Shown: piece after piece, positions 1 through 7,057 of the stretch
Position numbering within the stretch: the stretch's first letter is position 1
Layout: every line of letters begins with the position of its first letter
NCBI GenBank assembly: GCA_003555385.1
Contig: PWHO01000255.1
Coordinates: forward strand, 1 to 8,528
From: Bacteroidales bacterium
GTDB lineage: Bacteria; Bacteroidota; Bacteroidia; Bacteroidales; UBA7960
DNA length: 8,528 nt
Direction of reading: 5' to 3'
Program-made: the position numbers and the translations under genes
Notes under the pieces: model-generated
Told to the model about the DNA's origin: nothing
What the model saw: only the letters and a program-made list of their open reading frames with translations
The model's database searches: none

Positions 1-440
1 GCCTTTTTCTTGGGCTCCTCCTTGGTTTCAGCCTTGGGTTCTTCCTTCTCTTCGGCCTCAGTCTCCTCTTTCTTCTCTTCCCTGGCTTCTGCTTTCGGCG
101 CTTCCTTCGGTTCCTCTTTGGCTTTGGCCTTGGGTTCTTCCTTGGGTTCCTCCTTCGGTTCCTCCTTGGCATCAGCTTCTTCTTCAGCCTTCTCTTCTTT
201 CTTCGCAGCTGCCTTTTTTGCAGGAGCTTTTTTCTTAGGCTCCTCTTTGGCTTCAGCCTTGGGCTCTTCCTTCTCTTCAGCCTTCTCTTCGGTCTTCTCT
301 TCAGCCTTGGGCTCTTCTTTCTTCTCTGCTTTGGCTTTTGCTTTGGGTTCTTCCTTGGCTTCTTCCTTGGGTTCTTCCTTGGGTTCTTCCTTGGCTTCTG
401 CTTTAGGCTCTTCCTTCTCCTTGGCTGCCTTTTCTTCCAG
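1..440 (-). repeat. Low-complexity repeats encoding the S1 C-terminal tail, with an in-frame ~225-bp duplication
   Basis: This stretch encodes repeats of the type KEEPKAEAKEEP, with a KKKAPAKKAAAKK basic block in the middle (about 200-240). Positions 1-60 and 226-285 align at 52 of 60 bases by eye, an offset of 225 bp or exactly 75 codons. Most differences are silent. Shorter units (encoding KEEP) are reiterated at about 120-175 and 345-400. The pattern indicates in-frame expansion by slippage or unequal recombination. The encoded segment is probably disordered and alternates acidic and basic patches. The array may continue to the left of the window. Confidence 0.85.
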
Positions 441-2426
441 TTTCTTGATGGCCTCTTCTTTCTTGGCCTTTTGTGCCGATTTCTCGGTTTCTTCAAACTG
501 TGATTTCAGGCTGGCCAGTGCATCCAGATCACCAAGCGTGGTTTTCTCCAGGCTGTCCTTCATCTTCTTCACCGTCTTCTTGGTGGTCTTTTCTTTGGTC
601 TTGCGATCAGCAGCCTCAGAAGCACGTTCTGCATACTTCACATCCTGGAATACCTTGGTGTGAGAAACAACAATTTTCTTACTGTCTTTATTGAACTCGA
701 TCACCTTGAAATCAAGGGCTTCGTCCATTTTCGCGGTAGAGCCGTCTTCCTTCACGATATGACGTGTGGGGGCAAAACCTTCCACGCCATAAGGCAGGGC
801 CACGATCACTCCTTTGTCAGAAGTTCCGACGATGGTTCCCTGGTGTACGGAATCAATGGTGAACACTGACTCAAATACATCCCACGGGTTCTCTTCCAGC
901 TGCTTGTGTCCGAGGCTCAGACGACGGTTTTCCTTGTCCACGTCCAGTACAACCACCTCAATCTGCTCACCGATCTTGGTGAACTCAGCCGGGTGCTTGA
1001 TCTTTTTGCTCCAGGAAAGATCGCTGATATGGATCAGTCCGTCCACGCCTTCTTCAAGCTCCACAAAAATACCGAAGTTGGTAAAGTTGCGGACCGTGGC
1101 ATTTGTTTTCGTACCAACGGCATATTTTTCGTGGATATTCTCCCACGGATCAGGCATCAGTTGCTTGATACCCAGCGACATTTTGCGTTCTTCACGGTCC
1201 AGTGTCAGGATAACCGCTTCAACCTCGTCACCAACTTTCAGGAAGTCCTGTGCGGTGCGCAGGTGCTGCGACCATGACATTTCAGATACGTGGATCAGTC
1301 CTTCCACGCCGGAAGCGATCTCGATGAAGGCACCGTAATCGGCGATCACCACAACTCTTCCTTTCACCTTGTCACCAATCTTGAGTTCCGGATCCAGTGA
1401 ATCCCACGGATGGGGTGTAAGCTGCTTCAGGCCAAGGGCAATCCGTTTCTTGTTCTCGTCAAAGTCGAGAATAACCACATTGATCTTCTCGTCAAGTTTG
1501 ACGATTTCTTCAGGATGGTTGATACGGCCCCACGACAGGTCGGTAATGTGAACCAGTCCGTCTACGCCGCCCAGGTCAACGAATACACCGTAAGAGGTGA
1601 TGTTCTTGACCGTACCTTCCAGAATCTGTCCTTTTTCCAGCTTGGCAATGATCTCTGCCTTCTGAATTTCAAGTTCGGCTTCAATAAGTGCCTTGTGCGA
1701 CACCACAACGTTTTTGTATTCGTGGTTGATCTTCACCACTTTGAAATCCATGGTCTTGCCCACATAAATATCATAATCGCGGATGGGTTTCACGTCGATC
1801 TGCGATCCGGGCAGGAAGGCTTCAATACCGAATACATCCACAATAAGACCACCCTTGGTACGGCATTTAACAAAGCCCTGGATAATCTCATCGTTCTCTT
1901 TTGATTTATTGATACGTTCCCAGGAGCGAAGTGTACGCGCTTTCTTGTGCGAAAGGACCAGCTGACCGCTTTGGTCCTCCTGGCTTTCTACATATACTTC
2001 AATGGTATCACCCACTTTAAGATCCGGATTGTAGCGAAGCTCAGCCGCAGGAATGACTCCATCCGACTTGAAGCCGATGTTGACCACGATCTCACGGGGG
2101 TTTTTAGAAACGACCAGTCCGTCAATGACCTCCCCTTCTCCGATGGATTTCAGGGTTTCCTCATACATACTCTCCAGGCGCTTGCGCTCATCCTCCGAGT
2201 AAATGTCCTGCTTTTTATCTGCAGCATCCCAGTCAAATTCTCCGGGCACCTGCTCTTCAAAAACGGATTCCTCTTTTTGTACGGGAATTTCGTCTTCTGC
2301 AATCGGTTTGTTGGGATCTTCGATCTTTAAATCTTCTGTATTGGCCTTTGGATCTTTGGCCTGGTCACTGGTCTTTACAACCGGTTTTTCTTCTTTCGGA
2401 CCGGTTTCTTTGTTTTCTTCTGACAT
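1..2426 (-). CDS. rpsA: 30S ribosomal protein S1, six S1 domains plus long K/E/P/A-rich tail (3' end beyond window)
   Basis: S1 binds single-stranded mRNA on the 30S subunit and helps start translation. My reading of the minus strand from ATG at 2426 gives 808 codons without a stop, so the gene runs off the left edge. Residues 1 to about 94 form a charged, acidic extension containing a PGEFDWD segment. Six S1/OB-fold repeats follow, at roughly 95-165, 176-250, 263-335, 347-420, 433-510 and 520-595. Repeats 3-5 carry the typical GVFVDL, GLIHISDLSW and RLSLGHKQL-type signatures. After about residue 600 comes a lysine-rich linker, then about 145 residues of KEEPKAEA-like low complexity. Family members are commonly near 600 residues, so this copy is long. 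The start is the ATG that opens MSEENKE; no Shine-Dalgarno sequence precedes it. It has its own promoter after lon. The identity is secure; the true C-terminus is not visible. Confidence 0.96.
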   Translation of the reverse strand, partial: MSEENKETGPKEEKPVVKTSDQAKDPKANTEDLKIEDPNKPIAEDEIPVQKEESVFEEQVPGEFDWDAADKKQDIYSEDERKRLESMYEETLKSIGEGEVIDGLVVSKNPREIVVNIGFKSDGVIPAAELRYNPDLKVGDTIEVYVESQEDQSGQLVLSHKKARTLRSWERINKSKENDEIIQGFVKCRTKGGLIVDVFGIEAFLPGSQIDVKPIRDYDIYVGKTMDFKVVKINHEYKNVVVSHKALIEAELEIQKAEIIAKLEKGQILEGTVKNITSYGVFVDLGGVDGLVHITDLSWGRINHPEEIVKLDEKINVVILDFDENKKRIALGLKQLTPHPWDSLDPELKIGDKVKGRVVVIADYGAFIEIASGVEGLIHVSEMSWSQHLRTAQDFLKVGDEVEAVILTLDREERKMSLGIKQLMPDPWENIHEKYAVGTKTNATVRNFTNFGIFVELEEGVDGLIHISDLSWSKKIKHPAEFTKIGEQIEVVVLDVDKENRRLSLGHKQLEENPWDVFESVFTIDSVHQGTIVGTSDKGVIVALPYGVEGFAPTRHIVKEDGSTAKMDEALDFKVIEFNKDSKKIVVSHTKVFQDVKYAERASEAADRKTKEKTTKKTVKKMKDSLEKTTLGDLDALASLKSQFEETEKSAQKAKKEEAIKKLEEKAAKEKEEPKAEAKEEPKEEPKEEAKEEPKAKAKAEKKEEPKAEEKTEEKAEEKEEPKAEAKEEPKKKAPAKKAAAKKEEKAEEEADAKEEPKEEPKEEPKAKAKEEPKEAPKAEAREEKKEETEAEEKEEPKAETKEEPKKK

Positions 2427-2536
2427 TCATAATGTTTCTGTGGCCGCCCGGATGGTATGCGTTGTTTCGTGCGTAAGGTAAGAAATCCGGGGTGCCGGGT
2501 TGAACAATAAATTTACAGGGCCCGCAAACGGGACTG

Positions 2537-2567
2537 CAAAATTAGAAAAAAAATCACAAACAACAAA
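2537..2567 (-). promoter_or_regulatory. Bacteroidota-type promoter of rpsA
   Basis: On the minus strand TTTG (2567-2564) is followed after 19 bp by TAATTTTG (2544-2537). This matches the Bacteroidota primary-sigma consensus TTTG-N19/20-TAnnTTTG exactly. Transcription would start near 2530, giving an rpsA leader of about 100 nt. The leader begins with a small GC-rich hairpin (CCCG-CAAA-CGGG on the plus strand, 2521-2532). No intrinsic terminator for lon is visible in this gap, so some read-through from lon into rpsA is possible. The assignment rests on motif and position only. Confidence 0.75.
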
Positions 2568-2581
2568 CTATCAATCAGCAT

Positions 2582-5050
2582 TTAACTCTTCCCGGAAGGG
2601 GAAACAGGACCGGGTGTCAGTACTTTTTGTTTGAGCATGCTGTGGCCGACCACCTCAATCATCTCACGGATGTAAATAAAATCAAGCCCTTTCAGGTAGA
2701 TGGGGTTGATCTCATTCACGTCTTTCCTGTTCTCTTCGGAAAGAATCACCTGCTGGATGCCAGCCCGTTTGGCCGCCAGAATCTTCTCCTTGATTCCGCC
2801 TACCGGCAGCACCTTACCACGCAGGGTGATCTCGCCTGTCATGGCTACGGCCGGCTTCACTTTACGGCGGGTAAATGCAGAGGCCAGTGCCGCAAACATG
2901 GTAATCCCGGCAGATGGACCGTCTTTTGGGGTGGCTCCTTCCGGAACGTGCAGGTGGACATTCCAGGACTTAAAGATCTCCGGGTCAATGTCCAGGTTTT
3001 CTGCATGGGATTTCAGGTATTCATAGGCGATGGTGGCCGACTCTTTCATCACGTCACCCAGGTTCCCGGTCAGGCTCATCTTGCCGGCACCCTTGCTCAG
3101 GCTGACTTCAATAAAAAGGACCTGCCCCCCGGCCTGGGTCCAGGCCAGGCCGGTCATCACCCCGGCTATGTCTTTCACCAGGGTCTGATCAAGGCTGTAT
3201 CTGGGTGCCCCGAGAATATCCACCAGGTCTTCTTTTTTCAGTGTGGGAGCAAAGGATTTCTCCAGCACGATGTCGCGGGCACGTGCCCGGGTAATCTTGG
3301 CAATGGTTTTCTCCAGGCTCCGCACACCGGACTCCCGGGTATAATCCTCAACGACCCTTTCCAGGACTTTCTTGCCCAGTTTGAGCTGCGATTTTTTCAC
3401 CCCGTGCGCGTCCAGCTGCTTGGGGATGAGGTGACGCCGGGCGATCTCTTGTTTTTCTTCCACGATATATCCGCTCAGGTCGATCACCTCCATACGGTCG
3501 CGCAACGCCGGCTGGATAGTAGACAATGTATTGGCCGTGGCAATGAACATGATATTGGAAAGGTCATACTCCACCTCCAGGTAGTTGTCGTAAAAGGTGC
3601 TGTTCTGCTCGGGGTCCAGCACTTCAAGCAGTGCGGAGGACGGGTCGCCGGAAAAGGTCTGGTAGCCCACCTTGTCAACCTCATCCAGCACAAAAACAGG
3701 ATTGGAAGACCCGGCTTTTTTCAGGTTCTGGATGATCCGCCCCGGCATCGCACCCACATAGGTTTTCCGGTGCCCGCGAATCTCCGCTTCATCGCGCAGA
3801 CCGCCAAGCGACATGCGGATATAATTCCGGCCGATGGCTTCCGCAATGGATTTCCCCAGTGAAGTTTTTCCGACACCGGGAGGGCCCACAAAACAAAGGA
3901 TGGGGGATTTCATGTCCCCTTTCAGCTTCAGCACGGCCAGGTATTCAAGGATGCGGTCCTTGATTTTTTCCAGTCCGTAGTGGTCACGATCCAGAATCTT
4001 CAGGGCCTTCTTCAAGTCGAAATTATCCGGGGTGAATTCGTTCCAGGGGAGTTCAACCATGGTTTCCAGGTAGTTCATGTGTACCGTGTACTCCATGGCT
4101 GCCGGGTTCATCCGCTGAAGCCTCGAAAGATCCTTTTCAAACACATCACGAATCTGGTCACTCCACTTCTTTTTCTCAGCCCGCTCTTTCAGCTCATTGA
4201 TCTGCTGTTCGTGGGGGCTTCCTCCCAGTTCTTCCTGGATGGTTTTCAGTTGCTGGCCCAGTATATAATCACGCTGCTGCTTGTCAATGTCTACCTTTAC
4301 CTTTGACTGGATCTGGTTCTTCAGCTCAACCACTTTCAATTCCTTGTTCAGGTGATCCAGCACTTTTTTGGCCCTGGTGTCCACATCCGGAATCTCCAGA
4401 AGATTTTGTTTCTCCTCTACACTTATATTGAGGTTGGATGAAATAAAATTCACCAAAAAGACCGGGCTCTCAATGTTTTTCAGGGCAAATGCCGCATCGC
4501 TCGGCACGTTTGGAGAGAGCTTGACGATCTGAATGGCCAGATCCTTAATGGTAGAAATAAGGGCATCAAATTTTTCTCCTGTTTTGGTTTCGCCCGATGC
4601 CTCAAAGGCACTCACGCGGGCCTTAAAATAAGGTTCTGACTGAGTCATCTCCTCTATTTCAAACCGCTTCTTCCCTTGTATGATCACGGTGGTGTTGCCA
4701 TCCGGCATCTGCAGGATCTTGATAATATTTGCCGCGGTTCCGATGCGGTTCAGCTCATCGAATTCCGGCTCCTCCACAGAGGGATCCCGCTGTGAGACTA
4801 CACCGATAATACGTGATTGCTTGTAAACCTCCCGAACCAGCTTGATGGACTTATCACGGCTGACAGTGATGGGAATCACCACACCGGGAAACAACACGGT
4901 ATTTTTCAATGGCAAAATTGCCAGTTCTTCCGGGATGTCCTCCGCCGCCATTTGCTGTTCTTCCTCGGCAGAAAGCAGGGGGATAAATTCGCTGTCTCCA
5001 TCAATCCCTTCAGGGGAAATAAAAAGATCATTCTCTAAAAAGCTACCCAT
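2582..5050 (-). CDS. lon: ATP-dependent protease Lon (LonA type)
   Basis: Lon is a cytoplasmic hexameric AAA+ serine protease that degrades misfolded and selected regulatory proteins. The 822-residue product has the full LonA layout: N-terminal substrate-binding domain at about 42-240 (starting LAILPLKNTVLFPGVVIP), a helical coiled-coil region at about 240-345, the AAA+ module at about 350-590 and the protease domain at about 610-805. Walker A is GPPGVGKT at 389-396 (Lys395). Walker B is VFVLDEVD with Asp456 and Glu457. Sensor 1 reads IATAN, and LRDRMEVI carries the likely arginine finger. The catalytic dyad is Ser713 in PKDGPSAG and Lys756 in GGIKEK, 43 residues apart as in E. coli Lon (679/722). 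An acidic N-terminal leader of about 40 residues and a Pro/Ser-rich tail lie outside the domains. The start at ATG 5050 gives the expected length. All key residues are present, so it should be active. Confidence 0.98.
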   Translation of the reverse strand: MGSFLENDLFISPEGIDGDSEFIPLLSAEEEQQMAAEDIPEELAILPLKNTVLFPGVVIPITVSRDKSIKLVREVYKQSRIIGVVSQRDPSVEEPEFDELNRIGTAANIIKILQMPDGNTTVIIQGKKRFEIEEMTQSEPYFKARVSAFEASGETKTGEKFDALISTIKDLAIQIVKLSPNVPSDAAFALKNIESPVFLVNFISSNLNISVEEKQNLLEIPDVDTRAKKVLDHLNKELKVVELKNQIQSKVKVDIDKQQRDYILGQQLKTIQEELGGSPHEQQINELKERAEKKKWSDQIRDVFEKDLSRLQRMNPAAMEYTVHMNYLETMVELPWNEFTPDNFDLKKALKILDRDHYGLEKIKDRILEYLAVLKLKGDMKSPILCFVGPPGVGKTSLGKSIAEAIGRNYIRMSLGGLRDEAEIRGHRKTYVGAMPGRIIQNLKKAGSSNPVFVLDEVDKVGYQTFSGDPSSALLEVLDPEQNSTFYDNYLEVEYDLSNIMFIATANTLSTIQPALRDRMEVIDLSGYIVEEKQEIARRHLIPKQLDAHGVKKSQLKLGKKVLERVVEDYTRESGVRSLEKTIAKITRARARDIVLEKSFAPTLKKEDLVDILGAPRYSLDQTLVKDIAGVMTGLAWTQAGGQVLFIEVSLSKGAGKMSLTGNLGDVMKESATIAYEYLKSHAENLDIDPEIFKSWNVHLHVPEGATPKDGPSAGITMFAALASAFTRRKVKPAVAMTGEITLRGKVLPVGGIKEKILAAKRAGIQQVILSEENRKDVNEINPIYLKGLDFIYIREMIEVVGHSMLKQKVLTPGPVSPSGKS

Positions 5051-5145
5051 ATGGTTTTTACGTCAAATTGTCATTCATTCAAAAAATGATGCCATCAAGT
5101 CATGACATCCAAATCATTAAACCAAAGCTGTATCGTACAACGTCC

Positions 5146-5162
5146 TAACTTACAAAAAGTTA
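5146..5162. promoter_or_regulatory. Inverted repeat TAACTT-N5-AAGTTA upstream of lon, possible operator
   Basis: This is a perfect 6-bp inverted repeat with a 5-bp spacer, about 95 bp upstream of the lon start codon in an AT-rich region where a promoter would be expected. The right arm reads TAACTT on the minus strand and overlaps a near-match to the -7 element. The geometry fits a small dimeric regulator site. A repeat this short in AT-rich DNA could also be chance. Confidence 0.25.
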
Positions 5163-5216
5163 AAATTCACACAAACAAGTTTCGGCCGGTCACATCTAAA
5201 TACCTGCAACCAACGT

Positions 5217-5301
5217 GCCACAGATGCATTTGTCAGTTATACTCACCGGAAAGCGGATGAAATATCGTTCTGCCCGGTTGCGCCACAGATACAATCGTCA
5301 G
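5217..5301. repeat. Pair of 20-bp direct repeats (GCCACAGATRCA...GTCAG), 65 bp apart
   Basis: The copies at 5217-5236 and 5282-5301 match at 17 of 20 positions: both start GCCACAGAT and end GTCAG. They lie between the GlmU-like gene and lon. Their core resembles the CATCTGTGGC-type intergenic words that I recall being frequent in Bacteroidota genomes; that link is from memory and is untested here. No function can be assigned. Confidence 0.45.
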
Positions 5302-5308
5302 CTGAACC

Positions 5309-5328
5309 GCCGGGTTGCAGGCCCCGGC
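5309..5328. repeat. GC-rich hairpin GCCGGG-N8-CCCGGC downstream of the GlmU-like gene
   Basis: This is a perfect 6-bp stem of G and C only, with an 8-nt loop, about 32 bp past the stop codon of the GlmU-like gene. On the minus strand it is not followed by a T run, so it is not a canonical intrinsic terminator. It could still stabilise the 3' end of the transcript or slow polymerase. No other terminator candidate exists for that gene. Confidence 0.4.
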
Positions 5329-5359
5329 CGGAAAAATCATGGTAAGACAACAGAAAGGA

Positions 5360-6550
5360 TTACAGGATCCGGTGATAATCAAAAGTGTGGTCATGCACAT
5401 GCCTCAGCAAACGCTCTTCGCTGGCAGAGAAGTCCAGTTTGCGTCTTGCATATACCCGCTTTGCTACCTGAACCGCCTTGTCGATGTCGACGGTCGTAAA
5501 ACCGGATACACTGCCCCAGGTGAATGAAGGGATAAAGTTCCGCATAAAGCCGGACCCGAACAGCTGGGTGTTGATCCCGATCACTGTACCGGTATTGAAC
5601 ATGGTATTGATCGCACATTTTGAATGGTCGCCCATGAATGTACCGCAAAACATCAGGCCGGTGCTGGCAAAACTTTTTTCCGCATAATCCCACAGCCTGA
5701 CCTCATCATAATTATTCTTAAGGTTGCTGGTGTTGGTATCGGCACCCAGGTTACACCATTCGCCAATCACACTGTGCCCCAGGTAACCGTCATGCGCCTT
5801 GTTTGAGTAACCGAAGATGACAGAGGAGGACATCTCTCCGCCCACTTTTGAATGGGGGCCGATGGAAGAGCCTCCATATATTTTGGCACCCAGCCGGACT
5901 ACGGAGCCTTCGCCAACACCAACGGGGCCTTTGAGGATTGCTCCGTCCATAATATGCGCATCTTTTCCGATGTAAACCGGGCCCTCAGAGGCATTGATAA
6001 AAGCCATATCTATTCTGGCGCCGGGCTCCACGAATATATTTTCGGGGGCAATCACGCGCATATGATCAGGGATGGGCTGACTTTTCTTTCCTTTGGTAAG
6101 CAGGGCATAATCAACAGGAAGCTGCTGTTCGTTCAGTACCAGGATATCCCATAGCCTGAAAAGTTTCTTGAACTCAGCCTGCGTATGCATGGGTTCCACA
6201 TCTTCCAGCAGCTCGGACTCTAAATTGTTAAGATCCTCAGCCCGAACCCGGTGAGCGATCAGGGTTTCCCCGGAAACCAGCGTCTGGTTAGGTTTCAGTT
6301 TGCCAATCTCTTCCACCATTTCTGCGTTGGGCATCACACTGGAATTGACCAAAACATTGTCTGCCTCCTTGATCATTGGAAACTTTTCGGCCAGATAGGG
6401 CTCTGTCAGTGTGGAGGTTTTCGTTTTCAGAAAATACTCCCACTTTTCACGGATGGTCATGATGCCGACACGGATGTCTGCAATGGGTCTGAGAAAAGTA
6501 AATGGTAGTAAATGATCACGGGCCTGTGCACCAAACAAAATGTAATTCAT
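5360..6550 (-). CDS. GlmU-family protein: sugar-nucleotidyltransferase-like N-terminus plus left-handed beta-helix acyltransferase domain
   Basis: The 396-residue product resembles the alternative GlmU family of Bacteroidota. It is a likely nucleotide-sugar enzyme, perhaps making UDP-N-acetylglucosamine for peptidoglycan and glycans. The N-terminus has LLPFTFLRPIADIRVG followed by TIREKWE (residues 14-37), typical of the NTP_transf_4 type, and lacks the GxGTRM loop of classical GlmU. From about residue 168 to 300 it has hexapeptide repeats (for example VYIGKDAHIMDGAILKG) of a left-handed beta-helix. A stretch KAHDGYLGHSVIG, His253 included, then GADTNTSNLKNNYDEV, parallels the KAGHLTYLGDA and NYDG region of the E. 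coli GlmU acetyltransferase site. Start choice: an in-frame GTG at 6556 exists, but ATG at 6550 (MNYILFG) is preferred because relatives start at that motif. The family call is firm; the exact substrate is not known. Confidence 0.88.
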   Translation of the reverse strand: MNYILFGAQARDHLLPFTFLRPIADIRVGIMTIREKWEYFLKTKTSTLTEPYLAEKFPMIKEADNVLVNSSVMPNAEMVEEIGKLKPNQTLVSGETLIAHRVRAEDLNNLESELLEDVEPMHTQAEFKKLFRLWDILVLNEQQLPVDYALLTKGKKSQPIPDHMRVIAPENIFVEPGARIDMAFINASEGPVYIGKDAHIMDGAILKGPVGVGEGSVVRLGAKIYGGSSIGPHSKVGGEMSSSVIFGYSNKAHDGYLGHSVIGEWCNLGADTNTSNLKNNYDEVRLWDYAEKSFASTGLMFCGTFMGDHSKCAINTMFNTGTVIGINTQLFGSGFMRNFIPSFTWGSVSGFTTVDIDKAVQVAKRVYARRKLDFSASEERLLRHVHDHTFDYHRIL

Positions 6551-6579
6551 CGTCACACTGATTAGAGGATTTTTCTTGC

Positions 6580-6613
6580 CAAAAGTCTGTTAATTGCCGT
6601 AAAAATAAACAAA
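6580..6613 (-). promoter_or_regulatory. Possible weak promoter of the GlmU-like gene
   Basis: On the minus strand TTTG (6613-6610) is followed after 22 bp by GACTTTTG (6587-6580). This is a 7-of-8 match to TAnnTTTG with a spacer longer than the usual 19-20. The TTTG overlaps the T run of the rpmE2 terminator. It would give a leader of about 20 nt. Read-through from rpmE2 is the alternative source of transcript. Confidence 0.3.
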
Positions 6614-6637
6614 AAAAGCCCTTTTTACAGGGCTTTT
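6611..6637 (-). terminator. Rho-independent terminator of rpmE2
   Basis: On the minus strand AAAAGCCCT (6637-6629), a 6-nt loop, and AGGGCTTTT (6622-6614) form a perfect 9-bp stem. It runs directly into a T tract (to 6611), with more T-rich DNA beyond. It lies 27 bp past the rpmE2 stop codon. The A-rich 5' side gives some symmetry, but there is no plus-strand gene to terminate. Confidence 0.92.
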
Positions 6638-6663
6638 GAAAAATATTTTTAAACAAACACTGA

Positions 6664-6927
6664 CTACTTATTCTCCTTCAGGTGCTTCTTGTATTTGGTC
6701 CTGAATTTATCCACACGTCCTGCGGTATCGACAAGCTGTTGCTTCCCGGTGTAAAACGGGTGAGATGTATGAGAGATCTCCAGCTTGATCAGGGGATACT
6801 CATTCCCATCTTCCCATTTGATGGTTTCTTTGCTTTCAGCTGTTGAGCGCGTCAGAAAGCTATAGTCGTTTGACATGTCCTTGAAAACGACAAAGCGATA
6901 GTTTTTGGGATGGATATCTTTCTTCAT
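6664..6927 (-). CDS. rpmE2: 50S ribosomal protein L31 type B
   Basis: L31 sits at the central protuberance of the large subunit and bridges to the 30S head. The 87-residue product begins MKKDIHPKNYRFVVFKDMS and has the type-B signature SHTSHPFYTGKQ followed by DTAGRVDKFRTKY (about 53-79). It contains no cysteine at all, so it is the zinc-free (C-) paralogue rather than the CxxC type. Length and start fit the family. It is a single-gene unit with a consensus promoter at 7009-7038, a leader of about 75 nt, and a strong terminator just downstream. In some bacteria the zinc-free form is induced by zinc limitation through Zur. No obvious Zur box was seen, and in Bacteroidota this form may be the normal L31. 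Confidence 0.97.
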   Translation of the reverse strand: MKKDIHPKNYRFVVFKDMSNDYSFLTRSTAESKETIKWEDGNEYPLIKLEISHTSHPFYTGKQQLVDTAGRVDKFRTKYKKHLKENK

Positions 6928-7008
6928 CAGAATGCTTATTTAAAATTTTGTCAGCCGGTTCTCAAGCTGCTAAACACACAATTTGTTGAATCCCTTTTTT
7001 AAGGACTG

Positions 7009-7038
7009 CAAAGTTAGTATTTTTTTCAAACATACAAA
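7009..7038 (-). promoter_or_regulatory. Bacteroidota-type promoter of rpmE2
   Basis: On the minus strand TTTG (7038-7035) is followed after 18 bp by a perfect TAACTTTG (7016-7009). The downstream bases continue CAGTCC, so the block TTTGCAGTCC is identical to that at the rpsA promoter. Transcription would start near 7002. The motif lies between the DUF1015 stop and rpmE2, which indicates an independent transcription unit. Confidence 0.8.
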
Positions 7039-7057
7039 CAAGTCCCCAAAAAGATTT

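Larger units (their letters stand above)
5051..5359. other. 309-bp gap upstream of lon with small repeats and no gene
   Basis: I see no credible gene here on either strand; the short plus-strand frames lack any family signature. From left to right it holds: a short palindrome TGATG-C-CATCA (5087-5097) in the presumed lon leader; an inverted repeat TAACTT-ACAAA-AAGTTA (5146-5162) in an AT-rich stretch; two near-identical 20-bp direct repeats (5217-5236 and 5282-5301); and a GC-rich hairpin (5309-5328). No exact TAnnTTTG promoter for lon was found. The closest candidate is TAACTTTT inside the inverted repeat, which lacks a correctly spaced -33 element. A CIRCE heat-shock operator is also absent. 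Confidence 0.6.

Noticed and set aside
10..663. Plus-strand open frame of 217 codons, rich in Ser/Phe/Ala
   Set aside because: It is the mirror of the Lys/Glu-rich S1 tail on the other strand (GAA/AAG codons read backwards as TTC/CTT). It has no family signature, while rpsA is certain.
2627..3862. Plus-strand open frame of 411 codons inside lon
   Set aside because: It is antisense to the protease and AAA+ domains of an intact lon gene. The translation resembles no known protein, and long antisense frames are common opposite GC-rich conserved genes.
5051..5200. CIRCE (HrcA) heat-shock operator upstream of lon
   Set aside because: Nothing resembling TTAGCACTC-N9-GAGTGCTAA is present; only short unrelated inverted repeats were seen.
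5215..5527. Short plus-strand frames in the gap between lon and the GlmU-like gene
   Set aside because: They run into the 3' end of the GlmU-like gene, have Arg-rich composition without family features, and overlap the direct repeats and hairpin.
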